A DNA stretch of 64,000 bases from Siminovitchia fortis (lineage in GTDB: Bacteria; Bacillota; Bacilli; Bacillales; Bacillaceae_C), in NCBI RefSeq assembly GCF_003605365.2, contig NZ_QYTU02000011.1:1-64000 (forward strand), in the 5' to 3' direction. The position numbers and the translations under genes were made by a program. Position 1 is the first letter of the stretch. Every line of letters begins with the position of its first letter. Below are positions 8,236 to 19,246 of the stretch, piece after piece. Below the pieces are notes generated by a model, which was given only the letters and a program-made list of their open reading frames with translations, did no database searches and was not told where the DNA came from.

Positions 8236-9069
8236 TTATTCAGTTTTTGTATCAATTAGAGCAGGGTCAAGGAGTTCATACCCTTTATCACGCAGACCGT
8301 CAACAATCCTTTCAAGGCCGTCATTCGTCCATTCACGGTCATGCATGAGCAAATTGGCCCCGTCCTGCAGCAACGGTGTATCGACCATAATATGTGCGAT
8401 GGCGTCACCTGTCATATACTCTTTCTCCCAGTCATAGCCATATGTCCAATTCATCAGCAGCATGTTCTCATCTTCGGCAATCTTCCTGCTGTAATCTGTA
8501 TTCTTGCCGAAAGGAGCGCGAAAAAATTTCGGCTTTTCCCCTATTATTTTTTCAACTTTATCATTTACAGACAAAATCTCTTCCCCTTGTTTTTCCTCAG
8601 GAAGGGTTGTCAGGTCGCTATGCGAATATGTATGGTTTCCGATCATAAATCCAAGATCATGTATCTCTTTGATCACCGTTTCTTTTTCAGGAGAATCGAT
8701 CAAATGGCCATTGACGAAAAAAATAGCCGGCGCGTCCAGCTTCTTCAAGGTTTTGGCCATTTCCAATGCATGTTCATCAGGCGCATCATCAATGGTTAAT
8801 AGCACTACTTTAGGGTTTGCCTCTCCGATCGGCTCCAAAGCAAATGTGTTTTGATTCAATTTATATTCCGGTGAAGCGACGGCTTCCTCCTGTTTCGTGC
8901 TTTCTTCTTTTGGCTTGTCCTCTTCCTTATTCTCCGCCCCCTGCTTATGCTCGCGGGTTTCCTGTTTAGCTGCTTCATCTCCAGACTGCTTGTCCTCATG
9001 CGCCGCTTTCTCCGCACCGCAAGCAGCCAGAAGCAGAATTGCCGCTGTCATGGTGAAAAACTTCCTCAT
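8236..9069 (-). CDS. lipoprotein polysaccharide deacetylase (NodB/CE4)
   Basis: 277 aa. Lipoprotein signal with lipobox LAAC (Cys17), then a Glu/Lys-rich linker to about residue 70, then a NodB homology domain. The five CE4 motifs are visible: TIDDAPD, HTYSH, RAPFG, the YDWEKE region and LMHD. The linker-anchored form suggests activity at the outer face of the membrane on peptidoglycan or a wall polymer; the substrate cannot be told. It is transcribed toward sr1, with no clear terminator between, so readthrough into sr1 is possible. Confidence 0.9.
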   Translation of the reverse strand: MRKFFTMTAAILLLAACGAEKAAHEDKQSGDEAAKQETREHKQGAENKEEDKPKEESTKQEEAVASPEYKLNQNTFALEPIGEANPKVVLLTIDDAPDEHALEMAKTLKKLDAPAIFFVNGHLIDSPEKETVIKEIHDLGFMIGNHTYSHSDLTTLPEEKQGEEILSVNDKVEKIIGEKPKFFRAPFGKNTDYSRKIAEDENMLLMNWTYGYDWEKEYMTGDAIAHIMVDTPLLQDGANLLMHDREWTNDGLERIVDGLRDKGYELLDPALIDTKTE

Positions 9070-9159
9070 TATCTTCTCCTCTCAAATCAATCAAAATATG
9101 AATTTACTCTATTATAACTTTTCTGTCCTTTGATAGATATTGTAAAACCTTCACCGATT

Positions 9160-9306
9160 AAGAAAAGCGCAAGCGCCTTGCCCATCGACGTACAGACTGG
9201 AGTGCCTCCGACGAGATAAAGGAAACACGGCGAGGAACGAGCCGATGTTGACTTATCGTAGGAGGAGGTGCGAAGTCTGCTAGTCGGTAGGCGCTGGAGC
9301 TAGACA
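9160..9306 (+). repeat. dispersed intergenic repeat, type A
   Basis: Starts AAGAAAAGCGCAAGCGCC and ends GGCGCTGGAGCTAGACA. Inner segments (CGACGTACAGACTG, GACGAGATAAAGGA, GATGTTGACTTATCGTAGG, GAAGTCTGCTAGTCG) recur in the same order inside the composite at 47391-48005. It fills most of the gap between the deacetylase promoter side and the next gene and is non-coding. Confidence 0.82.
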
Positions 9307-9358
9307 ACAAAAGGCTTTGTTCAAAATTTTATAGCTAAAAAATCTTATGATTTCTTAC

Positions 9359-9616
9359 TCAGTAAAAAAGCGCCGATCTGTATAACGTATTCAATAACAG
9401 ATGAATCCCGGCATAAGCGCTCAAACTTGCCACCGTAATAAAAATAGTAGTCCTATTTGATTTGACTATCATTCTTGCAAGCAAAAACGCAAGATAAAAG
9501 AACACGGAAAATAAAATGGCCTTTGCAAGAATATGGTCACGCCCCGACAACCATTCCACAAGTGTGAAGCCGCTCCAGATCATCAATTGCAATATGAGTG
9601 CCACATATTTTTTCAT
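9359..9616 (-). CDS. small three-span membrane protein
   Basis: 85 aa from ATG 9616, preceded by GGTGA 8-9 nt upstream. Hydrophobic spans at about 5-22, 32-50 and 58-75; a basic MIVKSN turn lies between the second and third. The longer frame to 9685 lacks a ribosome site. No family recognised. It lies downstream of pdhD but behind a strong terminator. Confidence 0.6.
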   Translation of the reverse strand: MKKYVALILQLMIWSGFTLVEWLSGRDHILAKAILFSVFFYLAFLLARMIVKSNRTTIFITVASLSAYAGIHLLLNTLYRSALFY

Positions 9617-9703
9617 TGACAGGTCACCAACTTTTAAGGATATAACAAGCATCCTGTTATTGATAATATGCACTCTCTGGGGCAAATTAAACCTTTTTAT
9701 ATG

Positions 9704-9741
9704 AAAAAACCCTTTGGAATTTGGAGTTCCAAAGGGTTTTT
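9704..9741. terminator. terminator of the pdh operon
   Basis: The stem CCCTTTGGAA / TTCCAAAGGG has A-tracts and T-tracts on both sides. Its main role is ending minus-strand pdhD transcripts. Confidence 0.88.
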
Positions 9742-9749
9742 GAAAAACA

Positions 9750-11159
9750 TTATTTCATGATATGAACAGGAGTTCCGAGAGCAACCTCTGCGGCTTCCAT
9801 TGTCATTTCTCCGAGTGTCGGGTGAGCATGAATGGTCATAGCCACATCTTCTGCTGTCATGCCCGCTTCGATGGCAAGCCCGATTTCGGCAATCATATCG
9901 GAAGCATTGGCTCCTGCAATTTGCCCGCCAATGATCAATCCATCTTCTTTACGAGTGATCAGTTTTACGAAACCGTCTGTTTCATTGAGCGCCAGCGCAC
10001 GGCCGTTTGCTGCAAATGGGAATCTGGCTGCTTCAATTTCAATTCCTTCATCTTTTGCCTGCTGTTCGGAATATCCGACTGAAGCCAATTCAGGCTCTGA
10101 AAAGACGACTGCCGGTATGCCGATATAATCGACTTCAGAGGATTGCCCTGCAATAACTTCCGCAGCAATTTTTCCTTCGTAGGAAGCTTTGTGTGCAAGC
10201 TTAGGCCCATCGACAATGTCACCGATCGCAAAAATGCTTGGAACATTGGATCTGCGCTGTTTGTCGACTTCAATAAGTCCTTTGTCATCGATTTTTACTC
10301 CGACCTGCTCCAGTCCAAGTTCGTCCGTGTTAGGCTTTCTTCCAACCGTCACCAGGACATAATCTGCCTCGACCGTCTGTTCCTCACCCTTAGCAGCATA
10401 TGTCACTTTTACTCCCTCGTCTGTTTCTTCAACGCCTTTTGCTTCGGCGTTAGTAACAATATTTACATTTTTCTTTTTCAAGTTGCGTTTGACAAGCGCA
10501 GTCATTTGCTTTTCGAATCCGCCAAGAATATCCTTTGTGCCTTCAATGATCGTCACTTCCGTGCCAAAGTTTGCATAGGCAGATCCAAGTTCGACACCGA
10601 TATATCCCCCGCCGATGACAACAAGACTTTTTGGAAGCTCATCAAGATTGATGGCTCCTGTTGAATCGAGCACGCGCTTTGAATATTTAAAGCCTGGAAT
10701 CTCAACAGGACGAGATCCGGTCGCTATGATGGCATTTTTGAATGTGTATGTTTGTGCAGAGTTTTCATCCATCACACGAATGCTGTGTTCATCAACGAAA
10801 TAAGCTTCTCCCTTGACAATGTCGACTTTATTTCCTTTTAAAAGCCCTTGGACACCGCCGGTCAGTTTGTTAACCACTCCGGATTTCCATTCTTGGACTT
10901 TTCCAAAGTCAAGTGTGACATTTTCCGCTTTTATTCCGATGTCTTCTGAGTTTTTGGCTTCGTGGAAACGGTGGGAAGCTGATATCAAAGCCTTTGAAGG
11001 AATGCATCCTACATTCAGGCAAACTCCTCCCAGTTCCCCTTTTTCAACAATCGTTACTTTTTGGCCTAACTGTGCTGCCCGAATGGCTGCCACATATCCG
11101 CCAGGCCCGGCACCAATTACAATCGTGTCTGTCTCAATTGGAAAATCACCTACTACCAT
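9750..11159 (-). CDS. pdhD: dihydrolipoyl dehydrogenase, E3 of pyruvate dehydrogenase
   Basis: 469 aa FAD/NAD disulfide oxidoreductase. FAD site [15 protein letters not shown], redox disulfide [18 protein letters not shown] site [13 protein letters not shown], and C-terminal dimer-interface catalytic pair HAHPTLGE. It re-oxidises dihydrolipoamide on PdhC, making NADH; in Bacillus it usually also serves 2-oxoglutarate dehydrogenase. Last gene of pdhABCD, 3 nt after pdhC, with GGAGG 8 nt before ATG. Confidence 0.97.
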   Translation of the reverse strand: MVVGDFPIETDTIVIGAGPGGYVAAIRAAQLGQKVTIVEKGELGGVCLNVGCIPSKALISASHRFHEAKNSEDIGIKAENVTLDFGKVQEWKSGVVNKLTGGVQGLLKGNKVDIVKGEAYFVDEHSIRVMDENSAQTYTFKNAIIATGSRPVEIPGFKYSKRVLDSTGAINLDELPKSLVVIGGGYIGVELGSAYANFGTEVTIIEGTKDILGGFEKQMTALVKRNLKKKNVNIVTNAEAKGVEETDEGVKVTYAAKGEEQTVEADYVLVTVGRKPNTDELGLEQVGVKIDDKGLIEVDKQRRSNVPSIFAIGDIVDGPKLAHKASYEGKIAAEVIAGQSSEVDYIGIPAVVFSEPELASVGYSEQQAKDEGIEIEAARFPFAANGRALALNETDGFVKLITRKEDGLIIGGQIAGANASDMIAEIGLAIEAGMTAEDVAMTIHAHPTLGEMTMEAAEVALGTPVHIMK

Positions 11160-11162
11160 ACT

Positions 11163-12512
11163 TTACGCCTCCATTAGTAAAAGTTCGGGATCACTTAACA
11201 GCCTCTTGATGTGGTTTAATGCCTGTTGCGCAGTAGCGCCGTCAATAATCCGATGATCAAAGCTCAATGATAATGCTAACACAGGTGCGGCAACAATTTC
11301 ACCATTTTTCACTATCGGTTTTTCCGCAATGCGGCCGATTCCGAGAATGGCTGTTTCCGGTTGATTGATGACAGGTGTAAACCATTGTCCTCCTGCAGAT
11401 CCGATATTCGTGATTGTGCAGGAACCGCCGCTCATTTCATTCGGGCTCAATTTTCCTGTTCTTGCTTTATCTGCCAATTCATTGATTTCTTTGGAAATAG
11501 CAAAAACCGACTTGGAATCTGCCCGTTTTACGACCGGAACAAGCAAACCTCTTTCCGTATCAGCAGCAATTCCAATATTGTAGTAATGCTTTTGTATGAT
11601 TTCCTCTTTTTCATCATCAACGGATGTATTCAATGCAGGGTATTCACGCAATGCACTTACCAAAGCCTTTACAACGTATGGAAGGTAAGTCAGTTTAATA
11701 TCTTTTTCAGCTGCAATCCCCTTGAATTTCTTGCGGTGTGCAACAAGTGCAGTTACATCGACTTCATCCAGAAGGGTAACGTGCGGTGCGGTATGTTTGG
11801 AATTGACCATCGCCTTGGCGATCACCCTTCTGATACCGCTCATTTTCTCCCTTGTTTCCGGATAGTCGCCTTCCGGGACAACAGGAGCTTTTTTCTGTTG
11901 CTTCTCCTCTTGTTTCGGTGTTTCTTCTGCTTCGGGCGCTGATTCTTTTTCCGCCGGTGCATTTAAGTATTCATCAATGTCAGACTTTAAGATCCGTCCA
12001 TTTTTTCCGGAACCGCTGACAGCCTGTATGTTCACGTTTTTCTCACGCGCATATTTTCTGACGGAAGGCATGGCAATGACCCTTTTGTCTGAAGCCTCTT
12101 CCTCTTTGGCTTCCGGCTGGTCTCCGGCTCCGGTTTTCTCCGCCTTTTCCTTTTGCTCGGCCTCTTCCTTTACTTCCTCTTTGTCGATATCTTGTCCTGA
12201 TTCGGCTGTTGATTGCACGTCCGCTTCGGTTTCATCTTCGCCGTGGGCACCTTTAAATTGAAGGTCTTCATAGCCTGGTGCATCAAACTTGATCAGCACG
12301 TCGCCGACAACAGCCGTCTCGCCTTCTTGAACAAGAATTTCTTCAACCGTCCCGGCAACAGGTGATGGTATTTCAACCACTGCCTTATCATTTTGCACTT
12401 CACATAACACATCATCTTCTTCTACTTTTTTGCCCGGTTCCACGAACCATTTGACAATCTCGCCCTCATGGATTCCTTCACCGATGTCAGGGAGCCTAAA
12501 TTGGAATGACAA
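11163..12512 (-). CDS. pdhC: dihydrolipoamide acetyltransferase, E2 of pyruvate dehydrogenase
   Basis: 449 aa. A single N-terminal lipoyl domain (1-78) carries the lipoylated Lys in [11 protein letters not shown] Glu/Lys-rich linker, a peripheral subunit-binding domain around 140-180 ([12 protein letters not shown]...GRILKSDI), an Ala/Pro/Glu linker, and the acetyltransferase domain with the catalytic motif [10 protein letters not shown] follow. It is the core of the complex. It is separated from pdhB by 68 nt containing a palindromic repeat fragment, whereas the other pdh genes are 3 nt apart. Confidence 0.97.
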   Translation of the reverse strand: MSFQFRLPDIGEGIHEGEIVKWFVEPGKKVEEDDVLCEVQNDKAVVEIPSPVAGTVEEILVQEGETAVVGDVLIKFDAPGYEDLQFKGAHGEDETEADVQSTAESGQDIDKEEVKEEAEQKEKAEKTGAGDQPEAKEEEASDKRVIAMPSVRKYAREKNVNIQAVSGSGKNGRILKSDIDEYLNAPAEKESAPEAEETPKQEEKQQKKAPVVPEGDYPETREKMSGIRRVIAKAMVNSKHTAPHVTLLDEVDVTALVAHRKKFKGIAAEKDIKLTYLPYVVKALVSALREYPALNTSVDDEKEEIIQKHYYNIGIAADTERGLLVPVVKRADSKSVFAISKEINELADKARTGKLSPNEMSGGSCTITNIGSAGGQWFTPVINQPETAILGIGRIAEKPIVKNGEIVAAPVLALSLSFDHRIIDGATAQQALNHIKRLLSDPELLLMEA

Positions 12513-12548
12513 TGTATTTCACCCTCCTGTTATTCATATTTCGGATAG

Positions 12549-12575
12549 ACCGTCGTAAACAGGCGCTTGCGCCTT
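12549..12575 (-). repeat. repeat fragment inside the pdh operon
   Basis: On the minus strand AACAAAGGCGCAAGCGCCTG, continuing TTTACGACG, is nearly the same as the beginning of the composite repeat at 47391. It lies between pdhB and pdhC and can form a GGCGC..GCGCC hairpin in the operon mRNA. Confidence 0.7.
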
Positions 12576-12580
12576 TGTTT

Positions 12581-13558
12581 TTAAAATTCAAGCACTTTCT
12601 TTGCAGTTTCAATTATATCCTTGTGGTTCGGAAGCCAAACCGGTTCTGCCTGGGAGAAAGGATACACGGTATCCGGAGCTGTCACCCTGAGAACAGGCGC
12701 GTCCAAACTCAAAATGGCACGATCATTGATTTCCGCCACAACATTCGCTGCAATTCCTGCTTGTTTCTGCGCCTCCTGCACAACAATCGCCCGATTTGTT
12801 TTTTCAACTGATTTGATGATCGTTTCAATGTCAAGCGGGCTGATTGTGCGAAGATCAATGACCTCCACTGAATGTCCCTCTTTTTCAAGTGCCTCCGCCG
12901 CTTTGATGGAGTCATGCACCATCGCACCGTATGTGATGATCGACAAGTCTTTTCCTTCCTTTTTCACTTCTGCTTTTCCAAGCGGAATGGTGTATTCTTC
13001 TTCAGGGACCTCCTGCCTGAAGGAACGATACAACTTCATGTGCTCAAGGAAAATGACAGGGTCATTGTCACGGATGGCAGAGATCAACAAGCCTTTGGCG
13101 TCATAAGGAGTTGATGGAATGACCACTTTTAAACCGGGCTGCTGAGCCATTAACCCTTCCAGGCTGTCTGCATGCAGCTCAGGGGTATGAACACCGCCGC
13201 CAAAAGGTGAACGAATTGTAATCGGCGCATGATAAGAGCCGCCTGTACGGTAACGCCAGCGTGCCATTTGTCCGCTGATGGAGTCCATCACTTCATAGAC
13301 GAACCCGAAAAACTGGATTTCCGGAACCGGGCGGTAACCTTGAGTGGAAAGTCCGATGGCAAGGCCGCCAATACCGGATTCGGCTAAAGGAGTGTCAAAT
13401 ACACGTTCTTCCCCAAACTCTTTTTGCAACCCTTCCGTCGCACGGAAAACGCCGCCGTTTACCCCTACGTCTTCCCCAAACACAAGGACGTTTTCATCAT
13501 TGCGCAGCTCGGTGCGAAGCGCATCCGTTATTGCTTGAATCATTGTCATTTGCGCCAT
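12581..13558 (-). CDS. pdhB: pyruvate dehydrogenase E1 component, beta subunit
   Basis: 325 aa transketolase-like subunit. Contains the family [16 protein letters not shown] start, [16 protein letters not shown] and the C-terminal half ([29 protein letters not shown]) that completes the thiamine-diphosphate site with PdhA. It decarboxylates pyruvate and acetylates the E2 lipoyl group. Starts 3 nt after the pdhA stop. Length is normal. Confidence 0.97.
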   Translation of the reverse strand: MAQMTMIQAITDALRTELRNDENVLVFGEDVGVNGGVFRATEGLQKEFGEERVFDTPLAESGIGGLAIGLSTQGYRPVPEIQFFGFVYEVMDSISGQMARWRYRTGGSYHAPITIRSPFGGGVHTPELHADSLEGLMAQQPGLKVVIPSTPYDAKGLLISAIRDNDPVIFLEHMKLYRSFRQEVPEEEYTIPLGKAEVKKEGKDLSIITYGAMVHDSIKAAEALEKEGHSVEVIDLRTISPLDIETIIKSVEKTNRAIVVQEAQKQAGIAANVVAEINDRAILSLDAPVLRVTAPDTVYPFSQAEPVWLPNHKDIIETAKKVLEF

Positions 13559-13561
13559 GGC

Positions 13562-15104
<1,543 letters not shown>

Positions 15105-15105
15105 A

Positions 15106-15132
15106 AAAAGGGAACGACACACTCGTTCCCCG
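15106..15132 (-). terminator. ykyA terminator
   Basis: GGGAACGA-gtgtg-TCGTTCCC followed by TTTTTGCATTT on the minus strand. Confidence 0.85.
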
Positions 15133-15146
15133 TATTCAAAGCAGCG

Positions 15147-15788
15147 CTAATCATTGGTGATGCCTGCCTCTTTATAAAGTTTTTCTTTCTCTTCATTGAA
15201 TTGATCTGTAAATTTATTGAACTGCTCACTTGCCTTCAGAACTTCTTCCTGTACGTTGTTGGCGGTCTCAATCTGAGCTTCCAGGTCTTCCAGCTTCAAT
15301 TCTTTGTCTTTCATCATTTCATAAATCTTACGGTCTTCCTTGATTGCTTCCCTATAAGCTTTTACAAGCTGCTCATGGCTGTCGTAGCGCCGATTCATCA
15401 GCTTTTTCAGTTCTTTCGCTTTTCCCTTTAACTGATCATCCTTCAGTTTATCAATTAAATGATCGATGTTGTCGAATTCTTTTTTTGAAGCTGCCATCGC
15501 TTTTTCCTCTTTGGCTAAAAGTTCTTCGCGTTTATCTAAATTGGCAAGAGCCTTGTCGGATAGAGCAACGATTTCATCGAACTTTTTCATCCCCAGGTTC
15601 ATGATTTCATCAAACAGTGATTTTTCTTCTTTTTCCAGTTTCATCAAAGGCTTTTGCTGTTTTTCAAAGTCTTTTTCCAAAACGACTGTCTCTTCAAGGC
15701 TCTTATGTATTTGCTCCTCCGGGGTCCCACATGCCGATAAGAGAGTTGCGGATGCAAGCAGTATTACAGCTAAATGACGTTTTTTCAC
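15147..15788 (-). CDS. ykyA: YkyA-family cell-wall-binding lipoprotein
   Basis: 213 aa from GTG 15788 with GGAGG 7 nt upstream; an open frame to 15848 lacks a ribosome site. Signal peptide with lipobox LSAC (Cys at about residue 20). The remainder is charged, helical and predicted coiled coil (KDFEKQQKPLMKLEKEE, ELKKLMNRRYDSHEQL). Its place immediately upstream of pdhA matches B. subtilis ykyA. Function unknown; family annotated as putative cell-wall binding. Confidence 0.87.
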   Translation of the reverse strand: MKKRHLAVILLASATLLSACGTPEEQIHKSLEETVVLEKDFEKQQKPLMKLEKEEKSLFDEIMNLGMKKFDEIVALSDKALANLDKREELLAKEEKAMAASKKEFDNIDHLIDKLKDDQLKGKAKELKKLMNRRYDSHEQLVKAYREAIKEDRKIYEMMKDKELKLEDLEAQIETANNVQEEVLKASEQFNKFTDQFNEEKEKLYKEAGITND

Positions 15789-15953
15789 CGGTATTCCTCC
15801 CATCGTTACGATAGTTTCTACTATAAAGGGAGAAACAGGAATTGACAACAGGCATTATCGAAAGGAGCTGATAAACGTGGCTTTAAGGAATGGAAGGTTT
15901 ATATTTATCGTTCTTCAATTGGAATTTCAGGCACCCCGTTCCAGGAAAGCGAA

Positions 15954-15990
15954 AGGCTGCTACACATCATTGAAGGTAGCAGCCTTTTTT
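15954..15990. terminator. bidirectional terminator downstream of the MHS permease
   Basis: A 10-bp stem AGGCTGCTAC / GTAGCAGCCT with TTTTTT on the plus side and TTTCGCTTT on the minus side. It can end the sigma-54 operon on the minus strand. Confidence 0.75.
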
Positions 15991-16055
15991 CCATTAAATA
16001 TGACATTTTAGGATTTATATACTTAAGAAACAAACACAAGGACATACATCATTAA

Positions 16056-17369
16056 TTAGCTAGCCATATCCGCATCCATATATTTAGCCTTTTTTAAGTT
16101 GGCAACGGCCACAATAGCAAGCAGAGAAGCAACAATAAGATAGATGCTGATAGGTGCTGTGCTATTAAAGGTATTTAATAAATACACACATAGCATAGGT
16201 GATATTCCTTGAACGGCAGCTGAAAGCTGATAACCCAGTGACGTTCCGCTATACCGAAGCTCGGCAGGGAAACACTCGGCAATTAATGCGGCTAAAGGAC
16301 CATAGACTGTTCCAGCACCAATAATGGCAAGGCTCATCGCAAGAACAACTAAAAACGCGACCTTTGTATCAAAAAGCCAGAAGAATGGGAAGGCCATCAA
16401 TACAGTTACAATAGCTCCTGCGTAAAATATAGATTTTCTATTGAACTTATCTGATAAATGAGCTGCGTAAAGGATGACAAGGATCTCAACTACTGATACC
16501 ACCATAAGTGTATTCGTCAGAAACTGTTCTTCTATTTGCAATTGTTCTGACCCATAACTGATGGCAAAAGTAGTAAAGACGTAAAAAGGAACTCCTTGGG
16601 CTAAACTGGCCAGGATGACCAACAATATTGTTTTGGGGTATCTTTTAAATACATCCCGAACAGGTTGTTTTGATAGACGATTTTCTTTCTTCATTTTTGT
16701 AAATTGTGGAGAATCCGCTACACCACGACGAATGATAAAGCCGATGATAACAAGTATGATACTGACAAGAAAAGGAATCCTCCATCCCCAAACATGGAAA
16801 CTATCCCCTGTTAAAAAAATCGTGAGGGAAACAACGCCTGACGATAAGAGCAGGGCAATAGGCGATGCAACTTGCGTCATACTTCCCATTAAACCTCTTT
16901 TTCCCTTAGGACTCCATTCAACAGAGAGGACGACCGACCCTCCCCATTCACCCCCGGCACCGAAGCCTTGGCAAAAGCGGAAAAACACCAACAAAATCGT
17001 TACAATAATACCCCCGGTTTGGTATGAAGGCAATAATCCGATTAGCATACTGGCTATTCCCATTAACAGAAGTGTTGTAACTAAAGTAGCTTTCCGTCCA
17101 ATGCGGTCACCAAAGTAACCGAAAAAGGCAGCCCCAAGCGGACGGGCAGCAAATCCTACAAATAGTGCGGCGAATGATTGCAACAGCCCAACGTACGGAT
17201 CATTACCCGGAAAAAACAATTTCGGAAAGACCAAAGCGGCCATTGTTCCAAAAAGAAAGAAATCATACCATTCAATTGTTGTTCCAACTAAGCTGGCAAG
17301 AGCGGCTCTTTTAGCCTGGCTGTTTCGCTGTTTTTCAGTTAAATTTTCGTGATTTATTTCAGTTGACAT
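16056..17369 (-). CDS. MFS permease, metabolite:H+ symporter (MHS/ProP-like) family
   Basis: 437 aa, 12 predicted membrane spans. MHS signature near the N-terminus (GTTIEWYDFFLFG), cytoplasmic loop motif GYFGDRIGRK, and RFCQGFGAGGEWGG in helix 4. This family imports small carboxylated compounds (citrate, shikimate, betaine, amino-acid derivatives). It lies 190 nt downstream of the M20 deacylase on the same strand, so the likely substrate is the acylated compound the deacylase hydrolyses. It ends at a strong hairpin at 15954. Confidence 0.88.
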   Translation of the reverse strand: MSTEINHENLTEKQRNSQAKRAALASLVGTTIEWYDFFLFGTMAALVFPKLFFPGNDPYVGLLQSFAALFVGFAARPLGAAFFGYFGDRIGRKATLVTTLLLMGIASMLIGLLPSYQTGGIIVTILLVFFRFCQGFGAGGEWGGSVVLSVEWSPKGKRGLMGSMTQVASPIALLLSSGVVSLTIFLTGDSFHVWGWRIPFLVSIILVIIGFIIRRGVADSPQFTKMKKENRLSKQPVRDVFKRYPKTILLVILASLAQGVPFYVFTTFAISYGSEQLQIEEQFLTNTLMVVSVVEILVILYAAHLSDKFNRKSIFYAGAIVTVLMAFPFFWLFDTKVAFLVVLAMSLAIIGAGTVYGPLAALIAECFPAELRYSGTSLGYQLSAAVQGISPMLCVYLLNTFNSTAPISIYLIVASLLAIVAVANLKKAKYMDADMAS

Positions 17370-17558
17370 TTTTTCTTTTCACCATCTCTTTAGTTAAAAT
17401 TCTTTAGCTGAATTATTACTTATCATTCCATAAATACCGATTACTAAAGGTCCCAATCTTATCCCTTGGATAAAATTCTTTCCATCCCTTTCTGCATCTT
17501 CGAAATGGACAAATCGGGAGATCACCCAGCCTTTTTCGCTCGGTTGCTCCCCGACCAT

Positions 17559-18848
17559 CTAGTTACTATATCCACACCACTTAAGCAGAAATGCAGCGTA
17601 CGTTTTTGTAACCGTTTTGACACTGTCAAGGTCAACCCACTCATTTGGCGCATGAAGCCCATCGCCTGTCGGTCCATAGCAAGTGGAAGGAATATCATAG
17701 TACAGGTTATAAAATCTCGCATCAGTCGTGGCTGTGAATGATCCAGTTTCCATTGGTTCTTCTACAACGGCCATATGAGCCTCGTTTAAAACATCGAAAA
17801 GCTCTTGATTCGGATCAATTGAAAACCCTTCCGCATGGAAGCCGTAAAATGAAATTTCCGGCGGATTTTCTCTTAACCACTCATCCTTTTTTGCAGCCGC
17901 CAACAAATAAGCCTTTAATTCGTCCTTTACATCCTGCGGTTTTACCCCCGGAGGAAATCCGACTCTTGCTTCAACAGTACATTCGGAAGGAACCGATGAA
18001 GGCCAATCTCCTGAATGGATTTTTCCAATATTGATGTTATACGGATGAGGGTGATCAGCAAAGTCCTTATGCCTTTCTCTGCTGTTCAGCTCTTTTTCAT
18101 AATCCAAAAGGGCATTGATCATTTTATACCCTTCCATAATAGAGTTTACAGCTTTGTCAGCCCTTTCAGTATGTGCACCTAAACCTTTGACTTTCACCCT
18201 GACCCATATCACCCCAACTTGAGCGGTTAGTCCCTTTTGTCCAAGTACGGGCTCGGGAATAAGAGCTGCATCTGCTTTAAATCCTGCTTCTATCGCTGCA
18301 AGGGCACCATTTCCCGTACACTCTTCTTCTGTTACCGTTTTGATAATGACGTCTGATGAAAGCTTGATGCCTGCGTCGCGAACAGCTTTTAACGCAAAGA
18401 TCATAGCAGCCACACCTGATTTCATGTCAGCAGTTCCACGGCCGTACATTTTATTGCCGACGATTTCAGCACCCCATGGATCATGTTCCCAAAACGAAAC
18501 AGGTTCCGGACTGACAACGTCTATATGCCCCTGAAAGATCACGCTTTTTCCTTTCTTTTCACCTTCAGTGCGATACTCTCCGATGACAACCGGCCTATCC
18601 TCATATGACCAGTCGGAATCTGAATAACCGGGGTGCGAGGACAGCTTTTCGGGATCAGGGATCACTTTAGTTACATCCAAGCTCATTTCTTTTTCCAAAA
18701 AATCAGCAATAAAGTGCTGGACCGGTGCCTCATTGCCAAGAGTTGACGGGAATCGGCAAATCTTTTGCAAAAATGAGACTTCTTCATCCCACGATGTGTC
18801 TATCTGATTAAATATTTTTTGTAAAGTTAAGTCGGTTTCCGCTTTCAT
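17559..18848 (-). CDS. M20 family ArgE/DapE-type deacylase
   Basis: 429 aa zinc amidohydrolase. FQGHIDVV carries the first metal His and the following Asp, GRGTADMKSG the bridging Asp, TEEECTGNGA the catalytic Glu pair, and a dimerisation (lid) domain lies around 195-310 including LGAHTERADKAVN. The family removes acyl groups from amino-acid or diamino-acid amides; the substrate is unknown. Start is ATG 18848; GTG 18851, with better spacing from GGAG, is an alternative. The frame to 18938 is unsupported. Its leader begins at a sigma-54 promoter at 19039-19054. Confidence 0.9.
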   Translation of the reverse strand: MKAETDLTLQKIFNQIDTSWDEEVSFLQKICRFPSTLGNEAPVQHFIADFLEKEMSLDVTKVIPDPEKLSSHPGYSDSDWSYEDRPVVIGEYRTEGEKKGKSVIFQGHIDVVSPEPVSFWEHDPWGAEIVGNKMYGRGTADMKSGVAAMIFALKAVRDAGIKLSSDVIIKTVTEEECTGNGALAAIEAGFKADAALIPEPVLGQKGLTAQVGVIWVRVKVKGLGAHTERADKAVNSIMEGYKMINALLDYEKELNSRERHKDFADHPHPYNINIGKIHSGDWPSSVPSECTVEARVGFPPGVKPQDVKDELKAYLLAAAKKDEWLRENPPEISFYGFHAEGFSIDPNQELFDVLNEAHMAVVEEPMETGSFTATTDARFYNLYYDIPSTCYGPTGDGLHAPNEWVDLDSVKTVTKTYAAFLLKWCGYSN

Positions 18849-19038
18849 CACGTATGTCTTCTCCTTACCTTTGTAATCTTTCTTTCGGTTTGCAAATCGT
18901 AAAAATAATTCGAGCAATGCTGCTCCGCTATGGGCCATTGTGCTATGCTTTCTTTTTTAAAACCACATCTTGACTGTCTCTTCCCGGTGAGGAACTTTTT
19001 CGTTATTGATTAAACGTCACCTCCCGACTTTTTAGTAT

Positions 19039-19054
19039 TGCAAGAAGCGTGCCA
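19039..19054 (-). promoter_or_regulatory. sigma-54 (-24/-12) promoter
   Basis: On the minus strand TGGCAC, 5 nt, TTGCA: an exact fit to the sigma-54 -24/-12 consensus. It points at the deacylase and permease genes. The only sigma-54 activator in the window is the adjacent divergent gene. Confidence 0.9.
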
Positions 19055-19104
19055 AATAAAACTTATTTATTGGACCTAATATTGGTCTGTTTCTCAAAAA
19101 TCAA

Positions 19105-19133
19105 TTGAAAATCTTGCACTAAAAAAGTACAAT
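19105..19133 (+). promoter_or_regulatory. sigma-A promoter of the sigma-54 activator gene
   Basis: TTGAAA at 19105-19110, 17-nt spacer, TACAAT at 19128-19133. It leaves a leader of about 105 nt that contains the candidate upstream activating sequence. Confidence 0.7.
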
Positions 19134-19155
19134 TTTAAAATAATCAACTCACCTG

Positions 19156-19213
19156 ATTCGATATCAATTCGATTTTTTGTCGATATTTTTATATTAGATC
19201 ATACTGAATCGAA
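19156..19213. promoter_or_regulatory. candidate activator-binding (UAS) region
   Basis: ATTCGAT occurs at 19156 and again at 19167 (11 nt apart, one helical turn); a related GTCGATAT lies near 19180 and an inverted GAATCGAA at 19206-19213. This is 100-170 nt upstream of the -24/-12 promoter, the normal distance for a Fis-type activator site. Confidence 0.55.
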
Positions 19214-19246
19214 ATAGACTCTATTGGAGGAATGGAGGAAAAAGAT

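Noticed and set aside
15877-16011. Plus-strand frame of about 45 codons from GTG 15877 with AAGGAG upstream
   Set aside because: It runs through and past a strong terminator hairpin (15954-15990) and has no recognisable features; the ribosome-like site is probably chance.
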